Shown here: positions 36,148 through 46,023 of the stretch, one piece after another
Layout of the letters: each line of letters begins with the position of its first letter
Numbering within the stretch: position 1 is the first letter of the stretch
Assembly (NCBI RefSeq): GCF_041435015.1
Contig: NZ_CP107989.1
Location: 1,302,001 to 1,366,000, forward strand
DNA length: 64,000 bases
Reading direction: 5' to 3'
From: Streptomyces canus
Lineage (GTDB): Bacteria; Actinomycetota; Actinomycetes; Streptomycetales; Streptomycetaceae
Notes under the pieces: model-generated
The model's database searches: none
What the model saw: the letters and a program-made list of their open reading frames with translations, nothing else
What the model was told of the DNA's origin: nothing
Translations under genes and position numbers: made by a program

Positions 36148-39100
36148 TCAGGCCCTGGTGAACCGCAGCGTGACCAGCTCGAACGGCCGCAGTCGCAAGG
36201 CCACCTCGTTCCCCTCACGCCGCAGCGAGGGGGCATCGGCCGACGGGCGCTCCAGGAGATCCGTCGCCGTGACCCCGGCGACCTCGAACCCCGCCGTGAG
36301 GGTGGCCCGGGCCCGCCCGCCGTGTGCCTCGTGGAAGCGGACCACCACGTCGCCGCTGCCGTCGTCGGCCAGTTTGACCGCGGTGATCACCACCGCCTCC
36401 TGGTCGACGGTCACCAGAGGGGCGACCGCCTCGGCACCCTGGACGACCTGCTCCGGCAGATTGATCCGCCACCCCTCCCGTACCGCGTCCCCGATGCCCG
36501 CCCCGGGCACCAGCGCGTGCCGGAACCGGTGGACGCCCTGGTCCGTCTCCGGGTCCGGGAAACGCGGGGCCCGCAGCAGCGACACCCGGACCGTGGTGGT
36601 CGTGCCATGGTCGCCGTCGGCCCGGACCGTACGGGTCACGTCATGCCCGTACGTCGAGTCGTTGACGATCGCCACGCCCCAGCCCGGTTCCTCCAGGTGC
36701 ACGAAGCGGTGGTTGCAGGCCTCGAACTTCGCCGCCTCCCATGAGGTGTTGGTGTGCGTGGGCCGGTGGAAGTGCCCGAACTGCGTCTCCGACGCGTACC
36801 GTTCGGCGTGCACGTCGAGCGGGAAGGCGAGCTTCAGGAACTTCTCCGTCTCGTGCCAGTCGACCTCCGTGTCCACGAGAAGCCGCCGCTCACCGGGCCC
36901 GAGGGACAGCACCTGGGTGACGCGGGAACCGCCGAAGGTCCGCACGATCCGCACCCCGTGCCCCTCGGGGGCTAGCTCGTCCACATCGGTGAGATCCGTG
37001 ACCGTGTTGCGGTAGAACTCGTCGACGTCCCAGGCGTCCCACATGTTCGGGAAGTCCGGGTGGAGTTGGAGGAGGTTGCCGGCACGGCCCGGTGCGATCG
37101 TCTCCCGGTCGGCCTCGATGTCGTACACGGAGACGGCCAGGCCGCGGGCGTCCACCTCGACCCGCAGGATGCCGTTGTCCAGGACGTGCCCGCCGCCGGG
37201 CCGCTCGGTCACCGTCGTCCGCCCCTCGACGACCGCGGTTCCGGCGCCGCCCGCGGCGACTCCGTCACGGCCATGGGGTGCGGAATTGAAGAGCAGTTCC
37301 CGTGTCCCCTCCCCCGCCAGGGCGCGCTGGGCCGCGTCGATGATGCCGTTCAGCTCCTCCGCGAGCCGCTCGTAGGTGCGCCGCGCCTCCCGGTGCACCC
37401 AGGCGATCGACGACCCCGGCAGGATGTCGTGGAACTGGTGGAGCAGCACCGTCTTCCAGATGCGGTCCAACTCCTCGTACGGGTAAGAGAATCCCGTCCG
37501 TACGGCCGCCGTCGCCGCCCACAGCTCGGCCTCCCGCAGCAGGTGTTCGCTGCGGCGGTTGCCCTGCTTGGTCCTCGCCTGGCTGGTGAGGGTCGCGCGG
37601 TGCAGCTCGAGATACAACTCGCCCACCCAGACGGGCGGTTCGGGGTACTCGGCCTCGGCCTTGGTGAAGAACTCCTTCGGGGTCTCCCAGGCCACGGTCG
37701 CCGAGCCTTCGAGGTCGCGGAGGCGGGCCGCCTTGGCGACCATCTCGCGGGTCGTGCCGCCGCCTCCGTCGCCCCAGCCGGTGGGGGCGAGGGAGTGCCG
37801 GGCGACTCCCTTGTCCTTGAAGTTCCGTGCCGCGTGGGCGATTTCGCTGCCCTTCATGGAGCAGTTGTAGGTGTCGACGGGCGGGAAGTGCGTGAAGATC
37901 CGGGTGCCGTCGATGCCCTCCCACTGGAAGGTGTGGTGGGGGAACTTGTTGGTCTGGGACCAGGAGATCTTCTGGGTCAGCAGCCACTTGGAGCCCGCCG
38001 CCCTGATGATCTGGGGCAGTCCGGCCGCGAAGCCGAACGTGTCGGGCAGCCACGCCTCCTCGTTCTCGACGCCGAACTCGTCGAGGAAGAACCGCTTGCC
38101 GTGTACGAACTGACGGGCCATCGCCTCCGAGCCCGGCATGTTGGTGTCCGACTCCACCCACATGCCGCCGGCCGGCACGAACCGCCCGTCCGCCACGGCC
38201 TTCTTCACCCGCGCCCACACCTCGGGCCGGTGGTCGCGGACCCAGGCCCACTGCTGGGCCTGGGACATGGCGAACACGAACTCCGGCTCGTCGTCGAGGA
38301 GCGCGGTCATGTTGGAGGTCGTCCGGGCGACCTTGCGCACGGTCTCCCGCAGCGGCCACAGCCACGCCGAGTCGATGTGGGCGTGTCCCACGGCGCTGAT
38401 GCGGTGGGCGGAGGGGACGGCGGGCGCCTCGAAGGCACTGTCCAGCCGCGAACGGGCCTGCGCCGCCGTGCCGCCCACGTCCTGGAGGTCCAGCGCGTCC
38501 AGTGCCTTCTCCACCGCCCGCAGGATCTCCCAGCGCCGCGCCGACTCCACCGGCAGCTCGGCCATCAGCTCACCGAGCACCTCCAGGTCGATCACCAGCT
38601 GCCACACCGTCTCGTCGAGGACGGCGAGGTCCATGCGTGCCAGCCGGTACTGCGGTTCGCCGCCCGCGGTCTCCTTGTCGCCCAACCGCGTGGGCAGGAA
38701 GGGGTGGTAGTCGAGGATGACGGGGTTGGAGGCGGCCTCGATGTGCAGGCGCACCTCCTCGCCGCCCTCGACGGGCGCGCCGATCCGCACCCACTGGTTG
38801 CGCGGGTTGAGGCCCTTCACCGGGGTGCCGTCGGGCCGGTAGACCAGGCCCTCGCACTGGAAGCCGGGCATGTTCTCGTCGAAGCCGAGGTCGAGGAGCG
38901 CCTCGACGGTCTTCCCGGCCCATGCCTCGGGGACGGTCCCGGTGACGCGGAACCAGCTGGTGCCCCAGGGAGCACCCCAGCGGGCGCCCACGGCGATGGG
39001 CTCCGGCTCGGCCGCGAGGCCCTCGGCGACGGGCACCGGCTCGTCGGGCGCGTGCCACACCGCCACGTCCAGCGGCACGGACTCGGGGTACACGGCGGGG

Positions 39101-39162
39101 CGGAGTCGCTCGTCGAGGACGCGCCTGAGGCGGGCTTCGACCAGGCTGCGGTCGTCATGCAT
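36148..39162 (-). CDS. Alpha-mannosidase, glycoside hydrolase family 38
   Basis: 1004 aa, no signal peptide, so it is intracellular. The GH38 N-terminal catalytic domain starts around residue 250 with GHAHIDSAWLWPLRET (zinc ligands His and Asp). The nucleophile Asp is in MWVESDTNMPGSEAMARQF, and the middle and C-terminal beta domains follow to residue 1004. It hydrolyses alpha-mannose linkages, probably of N-glycan fragments that have been imported. The gene starts 27 bp after the GH85 stop, hence the two are likely co-transcribed. The N-terminal 250 residues match the extended lectin-like or helical region of the bacterial and vacuolar type. Confidence 0.9.
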   Translation of the reverse strand: MHDDRSLVEARLRRVLDERLRPAVYPESVPLDVAVWHAPDEPVPVAEGLAAEPEPIAVGARWGAPWGTSWFRVTGTVPEAWAGKTVEALLDLGFDENMPGFQCEGLVYRPDGTPVKGLNPRNQWVRIGAPVEGGEEVRLHIEAASNPVILDYHPFLPTRLGDKETAGGEPQYRLARMDLAVLDETVWQLVIDLEVLGELMAELPVESARRWEILRAVEKALDALDLQDVGGTAAQARSRLDSAFEAPAVPSAHRISAVGHAHIDSAWLWPLRETVRKVARTTSNMTALLDDEPEFVFAMSQAQQWAWVRDHRPEVWARVKKAVADGRFVPAGGMWVESDTNMPGSEAMARQFVHGKRFFLDEFGVENEEAWLPDTFGFAAGLPQIIRAAGSKWLLTQKISWSQTNKFPHHTFQWEGIDGTRIFTHFPPVDTYNCSMKGSEIAHAARNFKDKGVARHSLAPTGWGDGGGGTTREMVAKAARLRDLEGSATVAWETPKEFFTKAEAEYPEPPVWVGELYLELHRATLTSQARTKQGNRRSEHLLREAELWAATAAVRTGFSYPYEELDRIWKTVLLHQFHDILPGSSIAWVHREARRTYERLAEELNGIIDAAQRALAGEGTRELLFNSAPHGRDGVAAGGAGTAVVEGRTTVTERPGGGHVLDNGILRVEVDARGLAVSVYDIEADRETIAPGRAGNLLQLHPDFPNMWDAWDVDEFYRNTVTDLTDVDELAPEGHGVRIVRTFGGSRVTQVLSLGPGERRLLVDTEVDWHETEKFLKLAFPLDVHAERYASETQFGHFHRPTHTNTSWEAAKFEACNHRFVHLEEPGWGVAIVNDSTYGHDVTRTVRADGDHGTTTTVRVSLLRAPRFPDPETDQGVHRFRHALVPGAGIGDAVREGWRINLPEQVVQGAEAVAPLVTVDQEAVVITAVKLADDGSGDVVVRFHEAHGGRARATLTAGFEVAGVTATDLLERPSADAPSLRREGNEVALRLRPFELVTLRFTRA

Positions 39163-39189
39163 GCGGGGTGCTCTCCAAGGGTCCGGGGG

Positions 39190-41181
39190 TTACCAGGGGT
39201 GGGTCACGGTCACGGGGTCCGACGACGTGTACAGCTCCCCCACGGCACGCAGCTCCAACCGCGCCTGCCGCTCGCCCTGTTCGGGCCGGAGGCCGCCGAC
39301 GAAGTAGGCCCGCTGACAGGTGCCGCCGAGGAAGCGCCGGCTGCCGTCGGGCAGGAGCCGGTGCAGGGTGTAGTGGCGTACGGCGCCGGGAGCGGGGTTC
39401 CACGCGAGGCGCAGATCACCGCCGGAGGCCGCGGTGATCCGCAGGCCGGAGGGTGCGGCGGGGGTGCCGGGGGTGTCGTACACCGCGAGAGAGCCGAGCC
39501 GCCACGTCAGCGAGCCGCTGCCGGTGAGCCGCACGCCGAGCGCGTGGACGGTCCCGGAGAGGCCGTTGAGCCGTACGGTCGAGGTGTGCCAGCCGTCGCC
39601 GGTGGTCACCGGAAGATGGACGTACGGCGGTGTCGCCCCCGGCGCGCCCGGCTCGGCGGTGGCCACGGCGAGCTCGACGCCCACCGCCCCCGCGTCGGTC
39701 CGGTGGGTCAGCTCGACCACCGTGCCGTCGCCGATCGGCAGTCGCGCGGCATACAGATCGACGGTGACCGGCTCGTCCACCGAGCCACTCACGAGCACAC
39801 TGCTTCCGCCTCGCCAGGCGTCCGCGAAGTCGAAGGAGACGGCCGGCCGGGAGCCCTCCGTCCGCACCACCCACTGCCGCGACGGCAACCGGTCCTGCAA
39901 CCCGAGGTGGTTCCAGGCCGCGTCCGACGTGACGGCGCCCTCCTCGTACCAGCGCAGCCCGTGCCCGGTGTTGAACACGCTCGCGAACGGCACCGAGGTG
40001 ACCGTCGACCGGTCGGCGACCGACACCGCCGGAGCGCGCCAGCCGTCCGTCCCGTCGGGGCGGGACGGATCGAGCGACCGGCCCGTCCAGAAGCGGTCGT
40101 CGGCGGCGTGGAAGTCCTCCGGTGACCGCTGGTCCGCGGGCAGGTGGTTGCGGGTCCACTCCGGCCGGTACAGCCCGATCGAGGTGATGTGCGGTTTGCC
40201 GGCCGGCACGATCGCGTCCCAGTTCTCGGACGTGTTCCAGCCGGCCGCCTCCACGTCCACCCCGGCCCACAACTCGTAGCGGCTGCGACCCAGTCGCTGC
40301 GCCAGGGGGCCCGAGGACTCCAGACCGGCCGCCGTCCACCGGAAGTCGACGAACATGTCGTCGGCGGCCTCGAAGAACGCCTGGTTGCGGCTGTTCAGCG
40401 CACCCTGCCAGCTCACCGTCCCGCTCACGGTCATCGAGTCGTACCACGTCACCCGCTGCCCGTGAGCGGCGGAGAGCGACTTCAACTCCCGGACGAATCC
40501 CAGCATGTCCGCCCCGAGAGCCGCGTCTCCTCCCCCGGTCTCGGCGTTGACGAACCACCCGTCGAAGCCGTGGGCGGCGGCGACCGCGACGAGTTGAGCC
40601 GCCAGTGGATACCGTCCGGCCGCGTCCTTCTGCACCAGGTCCCGGGTCCACTGCAACTGCCCGCCGTAGGCGACCGGCGGCAGGAAGATGTTGCCGAGGA
40701 CGGGCACGCCGTGGCGGTGGGCGGCGTCCACGATCGGGGCGTTCGGCGCGAGGATCAGTCCCTCGCCGGACGAGCCGCCCCAGAAGACCAGTTCGTCGAC
40801 GTGGGCCCAGTGCCCGAAGGCGTAGTAGTCGGACGTCGCCGAGCCCTGCGACGGGTTGCCCGACGTGGGCCCGAAGGAGACCAGCGACTGGATGCGGGCC
40901 TGGCCTGCGCGTGCCGTCGTGTTCGCGGGGGTCGGGGTGAAGCGGGCGGCGAGCGGTACGGAGGCCGCGTTGAAGGCGAGGTCGGCGTCGTCGGCCGCCC
41001 GCCAGGCCTTGAGGCTGCGCCAGGTGATGCCGGTGCCGGGGCTGCCGGAGGGCAGGGAGTCCGGGTACCAGTAGGTGGCGTACGGCTGGAGGGCGGTCGC
41101 CTCCGCTGCCTTCGCCGGCAGGGCGGGCAGCAGCGCCGCCGCGGTCGCGGCGAGCAGAACCGTGCGTCTGGTGGGATTCAC
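39190..41181 (-). CDS. Endo-beta-N-acetylglucosaminidase, glycoside hydrolase family 85
   Basis: 663 aa from a GTG at 41181 with AGGAGG 9 nt upstream; an ATG at 41274 would place an awkward leader before the signal peptide. The signal is of Tat type (TRRTVLLAATAAALLP), ending near PAKAAEA, so it is secreted. The GH85 domain contains YWYPDSL, VDELVFWGGSSGEG, GNIFLPP and the catalytic Asn/Glu pair in GWFVNAETGGG. Beta-sandwich and fibronectin-like domains form the rest. It cuts the chitobiose core of N-glycans, leaving one GlcNAc on the protein. It is the entry enzyme of the cluster. Confidence 0.88.
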   Translation of the reverse strand: MNPTRRTVLLAATAAALLPALPAKAAEATALQPYATYWYPDSLPSGSPGTGITWRSLKAWRAADDADLAFNAASVPLAARFTPTPANTTARAGQARIQSLVSFGPTSGNPSQGSATSDYYAFGHWAHVDELVFWGGSSGEGLILAPNAPIVDAAHRHGVPVLGNIFLPPVAYGGQLQWTRDLVQKDAAGRYPLAAQLVAVAAAHGFDGWFVNAETGGGDAALGADMLGFVRELKSLSAAHGQRVTWYDSMTVSGTVSWQGALNSRNQAFFEAADDMFVDFRWTAAGLESSGPLAQRLGRSRYELWAGVDVEAAGWNTSENWDAIVPAGKPHITSIGLYRPEWTRNHLPADQRSPEDFHAADDRFWTGRSLDPSRPDGTDGWRAPAVSVADRSTVTSVPFASVFNTGHGLRWYEEGAVTSDAAWNHLGLQDRLPSRQWVVRTEGSRPAVSFDFADAWRGGSSVLVSGSVDEPVTVDLYAARLPIGDGTVVELTHRTDAGAVGVELAVATAEPGAPGATPPYVHLPVTTGDGWHTSTVRLNGLSGTVHALGVRLTGSGSLTWRLGSLAVYDTPGTPAAPSGLRITAASGGDLRLAWNPAPGAVRHYTLHRLLPDGSRRFLGGTCQRAYFVGGLRPEQGERQARLELRAVGELYTSSDPVTVTHPW

Positions 41182-41542
41182 GAGCGGGTGCCTCCTAGTG
41201 GTCCTTGCGGGGTCGGTGCTGCTCACCAGGGAGTGCAGACAAGGCCGCATGAGCTCGATCGTGTGATCGTCCACTTACGGGCTTGCGGCGCCCTGGGCTG
41301 TTTGGGCTAGCGTGGTCGTGCGACCTGGGACACCGGGTACGGCGTCAGCGTGCGGGGCCCCTGCTCCACCTGAGGATGGTTCAGGGCCTCCCCCTCGCCT
41401 CTGGCCGTACCCACATGGCCAGGTCGTGAGGGAACTGGCCTCCCGGGCTCGGACCATGCACAGGATGCGTGTCGCCACCCGGGGTCGAGTACGCCGGGGA
41501 CCAGCTCGCCCAAGACCGTTCGGGGCGCGCGGCTGAACGGAC
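41182..41542. other. Intergenic region upstream of the GH85 gene, no gene
   Basis: This 361-bp gap between the GH85 start and the GH5-type gene stop contains no credible open frame. It may hold a separate promoter for GH85-GH38. I find no TTAGT/ACTAA motif of the kind seen upstream of the importer operon. Confidence 0.4.
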
Positions 41543-42799
41543 TCACTCCCGCTCAGTCCACAGGAACGGTGGGAGTACCTGATCGGGTGTGACGACCTCG
41601 GTGATGCCGCGCGCGGAGAGGTGGTCCCGGTCGCCGGCACGGGTGTCGAGGACGGTGGTGGGGCGGGCGCCGTCGGCGACCAGCCGGAAGTAGGCGTCGA
41701 AGACGGGGCCGCCGGGCGCGCAGAGCGAACGGGAGGCGGGGGCGGAGGGAACGACCAGCGCGGTCGTACGACGTTCAGGCGCGTGCGAGCCCGTACGCGC
41801 CGCCCGCTCCAGCACCCGGGCCGCCTCCTTCGACTTCCGGTCGTTGGTCAACAGGCCGAGCCCGTACTCCAGTTCCGGGAAGTCGGCCAGTTCCCGGGAC
41901 ACGTCGTGGGAGCACCACCAGGTGATGCCCCACAGGTCGGGGCAGTCCAGGGCGTTCGCCACGGTCGCCTCGGTGAAGGCGGCGGCGTGCTCGGGCGGCA
42001 CCAGCGGGGCGGGGGCGCCGACCTCCTGGAGCCAGACCGGCCGGTGCGGGTCCTCGGCCCAGGCCTTGCTGAGCTCGACGAGGTAGGCGGCGTGGTGTTC
42101 GGCCGGGACGGAGGTGCGGCCGTGCCGCTGGGCAGTGCCGTTGAAGACCCACGAGTGCACGGCGGTGACGGCACCGTGGCGGGCCGCCTGGGCGGGGGTG
42201 AAGGGCTGGTCGTCCTGGTACCAGGTGGCGTCGTACTCGGCGTGCAGGTGCAGTCGGCCCGGGGCACCTTCCTCGCAGGCGGCGAGCATGCGGGTGAGCC
42301 AGGCGTCGATCTGCTCGGACGTGGCCCGGTCGGGGTCGGGATGCGGGCCCGCGGAGAACTGGTTGACCTCGTTGCCGAGGGTCATGCCGATGAAGTTGGG
42401 CCGGTCCGCCAGCGCCGCCGCCAACGTGCGCAGATAGGCGGCCTGGCCCTCGACGACCTCCGGGTCGGTGAAGAGATTGCGCCGGTGCCAGGTCCGGGTC
42501 CAGGCCGGCAGGAAGTCGAAGCTGCTCAAGTGGCCTTGCAGGCCGTCGACGTTGACGTCGAGACCGCGTTCGGCGGCGGCGTCGACGAGCCGCACGAGAT
42601 CCGAGACGGCCCGCTCCCGGATCAGGGTGCGGTTCGGCTGGAAGTAGGGCCACAGCGGGAAGACCCGGATGTGGTCGAGACCCAGGGCGGCGATCGAGTC
42701 GAGGTCGGCGCGGACCGGGTCGAGGTCGAAGTCGAGCCAGTGGTGGAACCATCCGACGCTCGGGGTGTAGTTGACGCCGAAGCGCACGGCAGCAGGCAT
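41543..42799 (-). CDS. GH5-type glycosidase, candidate beta-mannosidase for N-glycan core
   Basis: 418 aa without signal peptide. It begins RFGVNYTPSVGWFHHWLDFD and has a (beta/alpha)8 clan GH-A fold: acid/base Glu in GMTLGNEVNQF, HSWVFNGTAQRHG in the middle, nucleophile Glu in PVWLQEVGAP, and WGITWWCSHDVSRE near the end. This set looks like GH5 subfamily 18, whose members cleave the Man-beta-1,4-GlcNAc core unit of N-glycans. Subfamily is my judgement. It is 30 bp downstream of the permease genes in the same operon, so the imported sugar is probably its substrate. Confidence 0.78.
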   Translation of the reverse strand: MPAAVRFGVNYTPSVGWFHHWLDFDLDPVRADLDSIAALGLDHIRVFPLWPYFQPNRTLIRERAVSDLVRLVDAAAERGLDVNVDGLQGHLSSFDFLPAWTRTWHRRNLFTDPEVVEGQAAYLRTLAAALADRPNFIGMTLGNEVNQFSAGPHPDPDRATSEQIDAWLTRMLAACEEGAPGRLHLHAEYDATWYQDDQPFTPAQAARHGAVTAVHSWVFNGTAQRHGRTSVPAEHHAAYLVELSKAWAEDPHRPVWLQEVGAPAPLVPPEHAAAFTEATVANALDCPDLWGITWWCSHDVSRELADFPELEYGLGLLTNDRKSKEAARVLERAARTGSHAPERRTTALVVPSAPASRSLCAPGGPVFDAYFRLVADGARPTTVLDTRAGDRDHLSARGITEVVTPDQVLPPFLWTERE

Positions 42800-42829
42800 G
42801 CGGAGTCCTTGTCAGACGCGAAGCGGGGT

Positions 42830-43660
42830 TCAGCCCTTCACCGCCCCCTCGCCCACCCCGCGGAAGAAGTACCGCTGGAGGCCGGCGAAGAGGGCGATCA
42901 GCGGGGCCACGGCGATGACCGTGCCCGCGGCGACGAGCCGTTCGTCGTTGGCGAAGGTGCCGTGCAGGTAGTTGAGGCCGATGGTGAGCGTGAACTTCGA
43001 CGGGTCGCTCAGCACGATCAGGGGCCACAGGAAGTCGTCCCAGGCGCCCATGAAGGCGAAGATCGCGACGACGGCCACGGTCCCCTTCACTGCTGGCAGC
43101 GCGATCCGCAGGAACCGCTGCCAGACGTTGGCGCCGTCGACGTAGGCCGCCTCCTCTATTTCGTACGGCAGGTTCAGGAAGGCGTTGCGCATCAGCAGGA
43201 CGTTCATCGCGCCGATGCAGCCCGGCAGGACCACACCGATCAGGGTGTTGTTGAGGCCGAGCTCCCGCATGGTGGTGAACTGGGCGATGATGATGCCCTC
43301 CACGGGCACGAGCATCGCCAGGACGAACGCGAGGGTGGCCGCGCGACGGCCGCGGTAGCGCAGCCGGGCCAGGGCGTATCCGGCGAGTGCCGAACCGACG
43401 CAGTTGGTCACGACGTTGGCGGTGGCGACCCTCAGCGAGTTGAAGGCGTAGTCCCAGACGGGGATGGTGTCGGCGACCCGCTCGTAGTTGTGAAGGGTCG
43501 GATGCCGCGGCAGGAAGGACGGCGGCGAGCTGTAGATGTCCTCCGTGGGGCCCTTGAGCGAGGTCGACAACTGCCAGAGGAAGGGGCCTACGGTCAGGGC
43601 GAGGACGGCGAGCAACAGGACGTACCGCAGCACCAGTTCGCCCTTGCGTACCCGAGTCAC
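42830..43660 (-). CDS. CUT1 sugar ABC permease, second subunit (MalG type)
   Basis: 276 aa with six hydrophobic segments. The EAA loop reads EEAAYVDGANVWQRFLRIALPAVKG near residue 165-190, here as EEAAYVDGANVWQRF. It overlaps the first permease gene by 4 bp. It forms the channel with that protein and takes the sugar from the binding lipoprotein. Confidence 0.92.
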   Translation of the reverse strand: MTRVRKGELVLRYVLLLAVLALTVGPFLWQLSTSLKGPTEDIYSSPPSFLPRHPTLHNYERVADTIPVWDYAFNSLRVATANVVTNCVGSALAGYALARLRYRGRRAATLAFVLAMLVPVEGIIIAQFTTMRELGLNNTLIGVVLPGCIGAMNVLLMRNAFLNLPYEIEEAAYVDGANVWQRFLRIALPAVKGTVAVVAIFAFMGAWDDFLWPLIVLSDPSKFTLTIGLNYLHGTFANDERLVAAGTVIAVAPLIALFAGLQRYFFRGVGEGAVKG

Positions 43661-44550
43661 GTGTCCCCCCTCCGGTCGGCCCGCAGCACCAGCACCATCA
43701 GCGCGACGGTGACGACGAAGACGACGACCGAGATCGCGGACGCGTAGCCGACGCGCCCTGTGAGTCCGGTGCCGGTGCGCTGGACGAGCATCACGAGCGT
43801 GGTGTCCTCACCGGCCGGTCCTCCGCTCGGGCCGGCCATCAGGTAGACCTCGGAGAACACCTTGAAGGCGGCGACCGAGGACAGTGCCCCGACGAGTGCC
43901 ATGGTCGAGCGGACGGCGGGCACCGTCACCGTGACGAACCGCCGGATCGCCCCGGCCCCGTCCACCGCCGCGGCCTCGTGCAGCTCACGCGGCACGTTGG
44001 CCAGTGCGGCCAGGTAAATGATCATGTAGTAGCCGAGGCCCTTCCACACCGTGACGGCCATGGCGCTCAGCAGGAGCAGCCACTGGTCGCTCAGGAAGCC
44101 GATCCGGCCGACCCCGACGGCCTCCAACAGCGAGTTGATCAGGCCGCGTTCGTCGAGGAGCCACACCCAGATGAGTCCGACCACGACGATCGACGCGACG
44201 ACCGGGGTGTAGAAGGCGGACCGGAAGAAGGTGATGCCGGGGATGTTCTTCTGCACCAGCAGCGCGAGCAGCAGCGGCAGGATCACCAGCGCGGGCACGA
44301 CTCCGAGGACGTACAGCGAGCTGTTGCGCAAGCCGATCCAGAACATGTCGTCGTGCAGCAGCTCACGGAAGTTCGCCAGGCCCACGAACTCGCCCGGGAT
44401 CAGGGTGCGCCGGTCGGTGAAGGCGTTGACCAGGGTGGAGACGAACGGGTACAGGATGAACGCGCCGATGATCAGCAGACCGGGTGCGGCGAACAGCCAG
44501 GGGCTCGTCGGCAGTTGACGCCGCACCCGGGAGACGGTGGACGACGCCAT
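43657..44550 (-). CDS. CUT1 sugar ABC permease, first subunit (MalF type)
   Basis: 297 aa with six hydrophobic segments and an EAA loop (HEAAAVDGAGAIRRFVTVTV). N-terminal segment PWLFAAPGLLIIGAFILYPF is typical. The gene begins 2 bp after the binding-protein stop. No ATPase gene is in the operon; in Streptomyces such importers use the shared MsiK ATPase, which is presumed here. Confidence 0.92.
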   Translation of the reverse strand: MASSTVSRVRRQLPTSPWLFAAPGLLIIGAFILYPFVSTLVNAFTDRRTLIPGEFVGLANFRELLHDDMFWIGLRNSSLYVLGVVPALVILPLLLALLVQKNIPGITFFRSAFYTPVVASIVVVGLIWVWLLDERGLINSLLEAVGVGRIGFLSDQWLLLLSAMAVTVWKGLGYYMIIYLAALANVPRELHEAAAVDGAGAIRRFVTVTVPAVRSTMALVGALSSVAAFKVFSEVYLMAGPSGGPAGEDTTLVMLVQRTGTGLTGRVGYASAISVVVFVVTVALMVLVLRADRRGDT

Positions 44551-44552
44551 GG

Positions 44553-45839
44553 CTATCCCTGCTGCTCGAGCAGCGTGTCACAGGCCTTGACAGCGTTGTC
44601 GAGAGCTTCCTCGGGACTCTCCTTGCCCTGCAACGCCTTCGCGACCTCGTTGCGCAGGGCCGTCTTCATCTGCTCGCTGAACAGCACGGGCGTGTAATTG
44701 ACCGCGTTCTTCAGGGACTTGGCGGCGGCGACCCGCACCCGCGTCTCGTCGGTCCCGTCCTCCTCGGTGAAGTAGGGGTCGTCCAGCGATCCCGCGGTGC
44801 TCGGGAAGATGGCGACCTTCTTCGCGAAGGACATCTGGTGCTCGGCGTCGGTGACGTAGTGCGCGAAGGCGACGGAGGCGGCCTTCTTCTTGGTCTGCGC
44901 GTTCACCATCACGCCCATCACGTACATGTTGACGTGCCCGGTGCTGGTGATCTGGTCGGTGATGCCGATGTTCTTGTACAGGTTCGGCGCCTGCTTCTTG
45001 AAGTTGCCGAGGTCCAGGGCGCTGCCGGGGTTCATGGCGACGGCCCCGGTGAGGAACTTCTTGCCGGAGGACTCGGGCGTGGCGGTCAGTGCCTGCGGAT
45101 CGAGCGCCTTGGCGTCGTACAGCTCCTTGTACTTCGTGAGCAGTTCGACCCCCTTGGCGTCGTTGAAGGCGAAGGCGGTGCCCTCGGAGTTCATGAGCGG
45201 GACGCCGTAGCGGCCGAAGTCCTCGACGGTGGGCACGTTGGCGAGGGTGGCGACCTTGCCGTCGCTCTTCTTCGCCAGCTCCAGGGCGTCGGCGAAGAGG
45301 TCGTCGTACGTCTTCGGCGGCTGGTCGGGGTCGAGCCCGGCCTCCTCGAAGAGGGACTTGTTGTAGAAGAGCGGTCCGGTGTTGAGGTACCAGGGGAAGG
45401 CGTAGGTGCCGGTCATGCCAGGTATCCGGTGGCTGGCCCAGGCGCCGTCCAGGTACTCCTTCCGGTACCGCCCGGCCGCCTTGTCGAGGTCGAGCGCGAG
45501 GCCGGCCTTGGCGAGGGGCGCGACCAGGTCCGGGGACACGTTGACGACGTCGGGCAGGGTGCCGCCGGCGGCATCGGCGCTGATCTTGTCGGCGTAGCCT
45601 TCGGCGGGCTGGTCGATCCACTTCACCTCGGTGCCGGGGTACTTCTTCTCGAAGTCGGCGATCAGGCCCTCGAAATAGTCCTTGAAGTTCGCCCTGAGGT
45701 TCCAGGTCTGGAAGGTGATGTCACCCTCGATCCTGCCGGAGGCATCACTGGAACCGCCGTCGTCACCGGACCCGCAGCCGCTCAGCGGCAGAAGGGCACA
45801 GACAGCGGCGGCAGCGAAGGTTCTGCGGGAAATGGGCAC
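44553..45839 (-). CDS. CUT1 sugar-binding lipoprotein
   Basis: 428 aa. The N terminus combines a twin-arginine pattern (SRRTFAAAAV) with a lipobox LSGC (Cys22), so it is a Tat-exported lipoprotein. The mature part is an extracellular solute-binding protein family 1 fold: DITFQTWNLRANFKDYFEG, AEGYADKISADAAGGTLPDV and TYAFPWYLNTGPLFYNKSLF are characteristic blocks. By context it binds an oligosaccharide released from N-glycans. First gene of the importer operon, facing the LacI gene over a 184-bp gap. Confidence 0.9.
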   Translation of the reverse strand: MPISRRTFAAAAVCALLPLSGCGSGDDGGSSDASGRIEGDITFQTWNLRANFKDYFEGLIADFEKKYPGTEVKWIDQPAEGYADKISADAAGGTLPDVVNVSPDLVAPLAKAGLALDLDKAAGRYRKEYLDGAWASHRIPGMTGTYAFPWYLNTGPLFYNKSLFEEAGLDPDQPPKTYDDLFADALELAKKSDGKVATLANVPTVEDFGRYGVPLMNSEGTAFAFNDAKGVELLTKYKELYDAKALDPQALTATPESSGKKFLTGAVAMNPGSALDLGNFKKQAPNLYKNIGITDQITSTGHVNMYVMGVMVNAQTKKKAASVAFAHYVTDAEHQMSFAKKVAIFPSTAGSLDDPYFTEEDGTDETRVRVAAAKSLKNAVNYTPVLFSEQMKTALRNEVAKALQGKESPEEALDNAVKACDTLLEQQG

Positions 45840-45935
45840 GGCGAACCGGTCTCCTTTGCGGCGGAGTTGGCCAACGACGGAGACCTTGCACGCCCTTCCA
45901 CGGAAGCGTCAATGCATCACGCACAGCTAATTTCT

Positions 45936-45956
45936 TTAGTGACTAATGCGTATTAG
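45936..45956. promoter_or_regulatory. LacI-type operators between importer and regulator genes
   Basis: TTAGTGACTAA (45936-45946; perfect 5-bp arms around a central G) merges into CTAATGCGTATTAG (45943-45956), which has CTAAT/ATTAG arms and the central CG typical of LacI-family sites. A related GCATTAGTGC follows at 45974-45983. All lie between the divergent promoters. Confidence 0.65.
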
Positions 45957-46023
45957 GTTGACGGAGCTGAACCGCATTAGTGCATACTGTCCCGACGAAC
46001 TGCCGGGGGAATGGGGAAACAGC

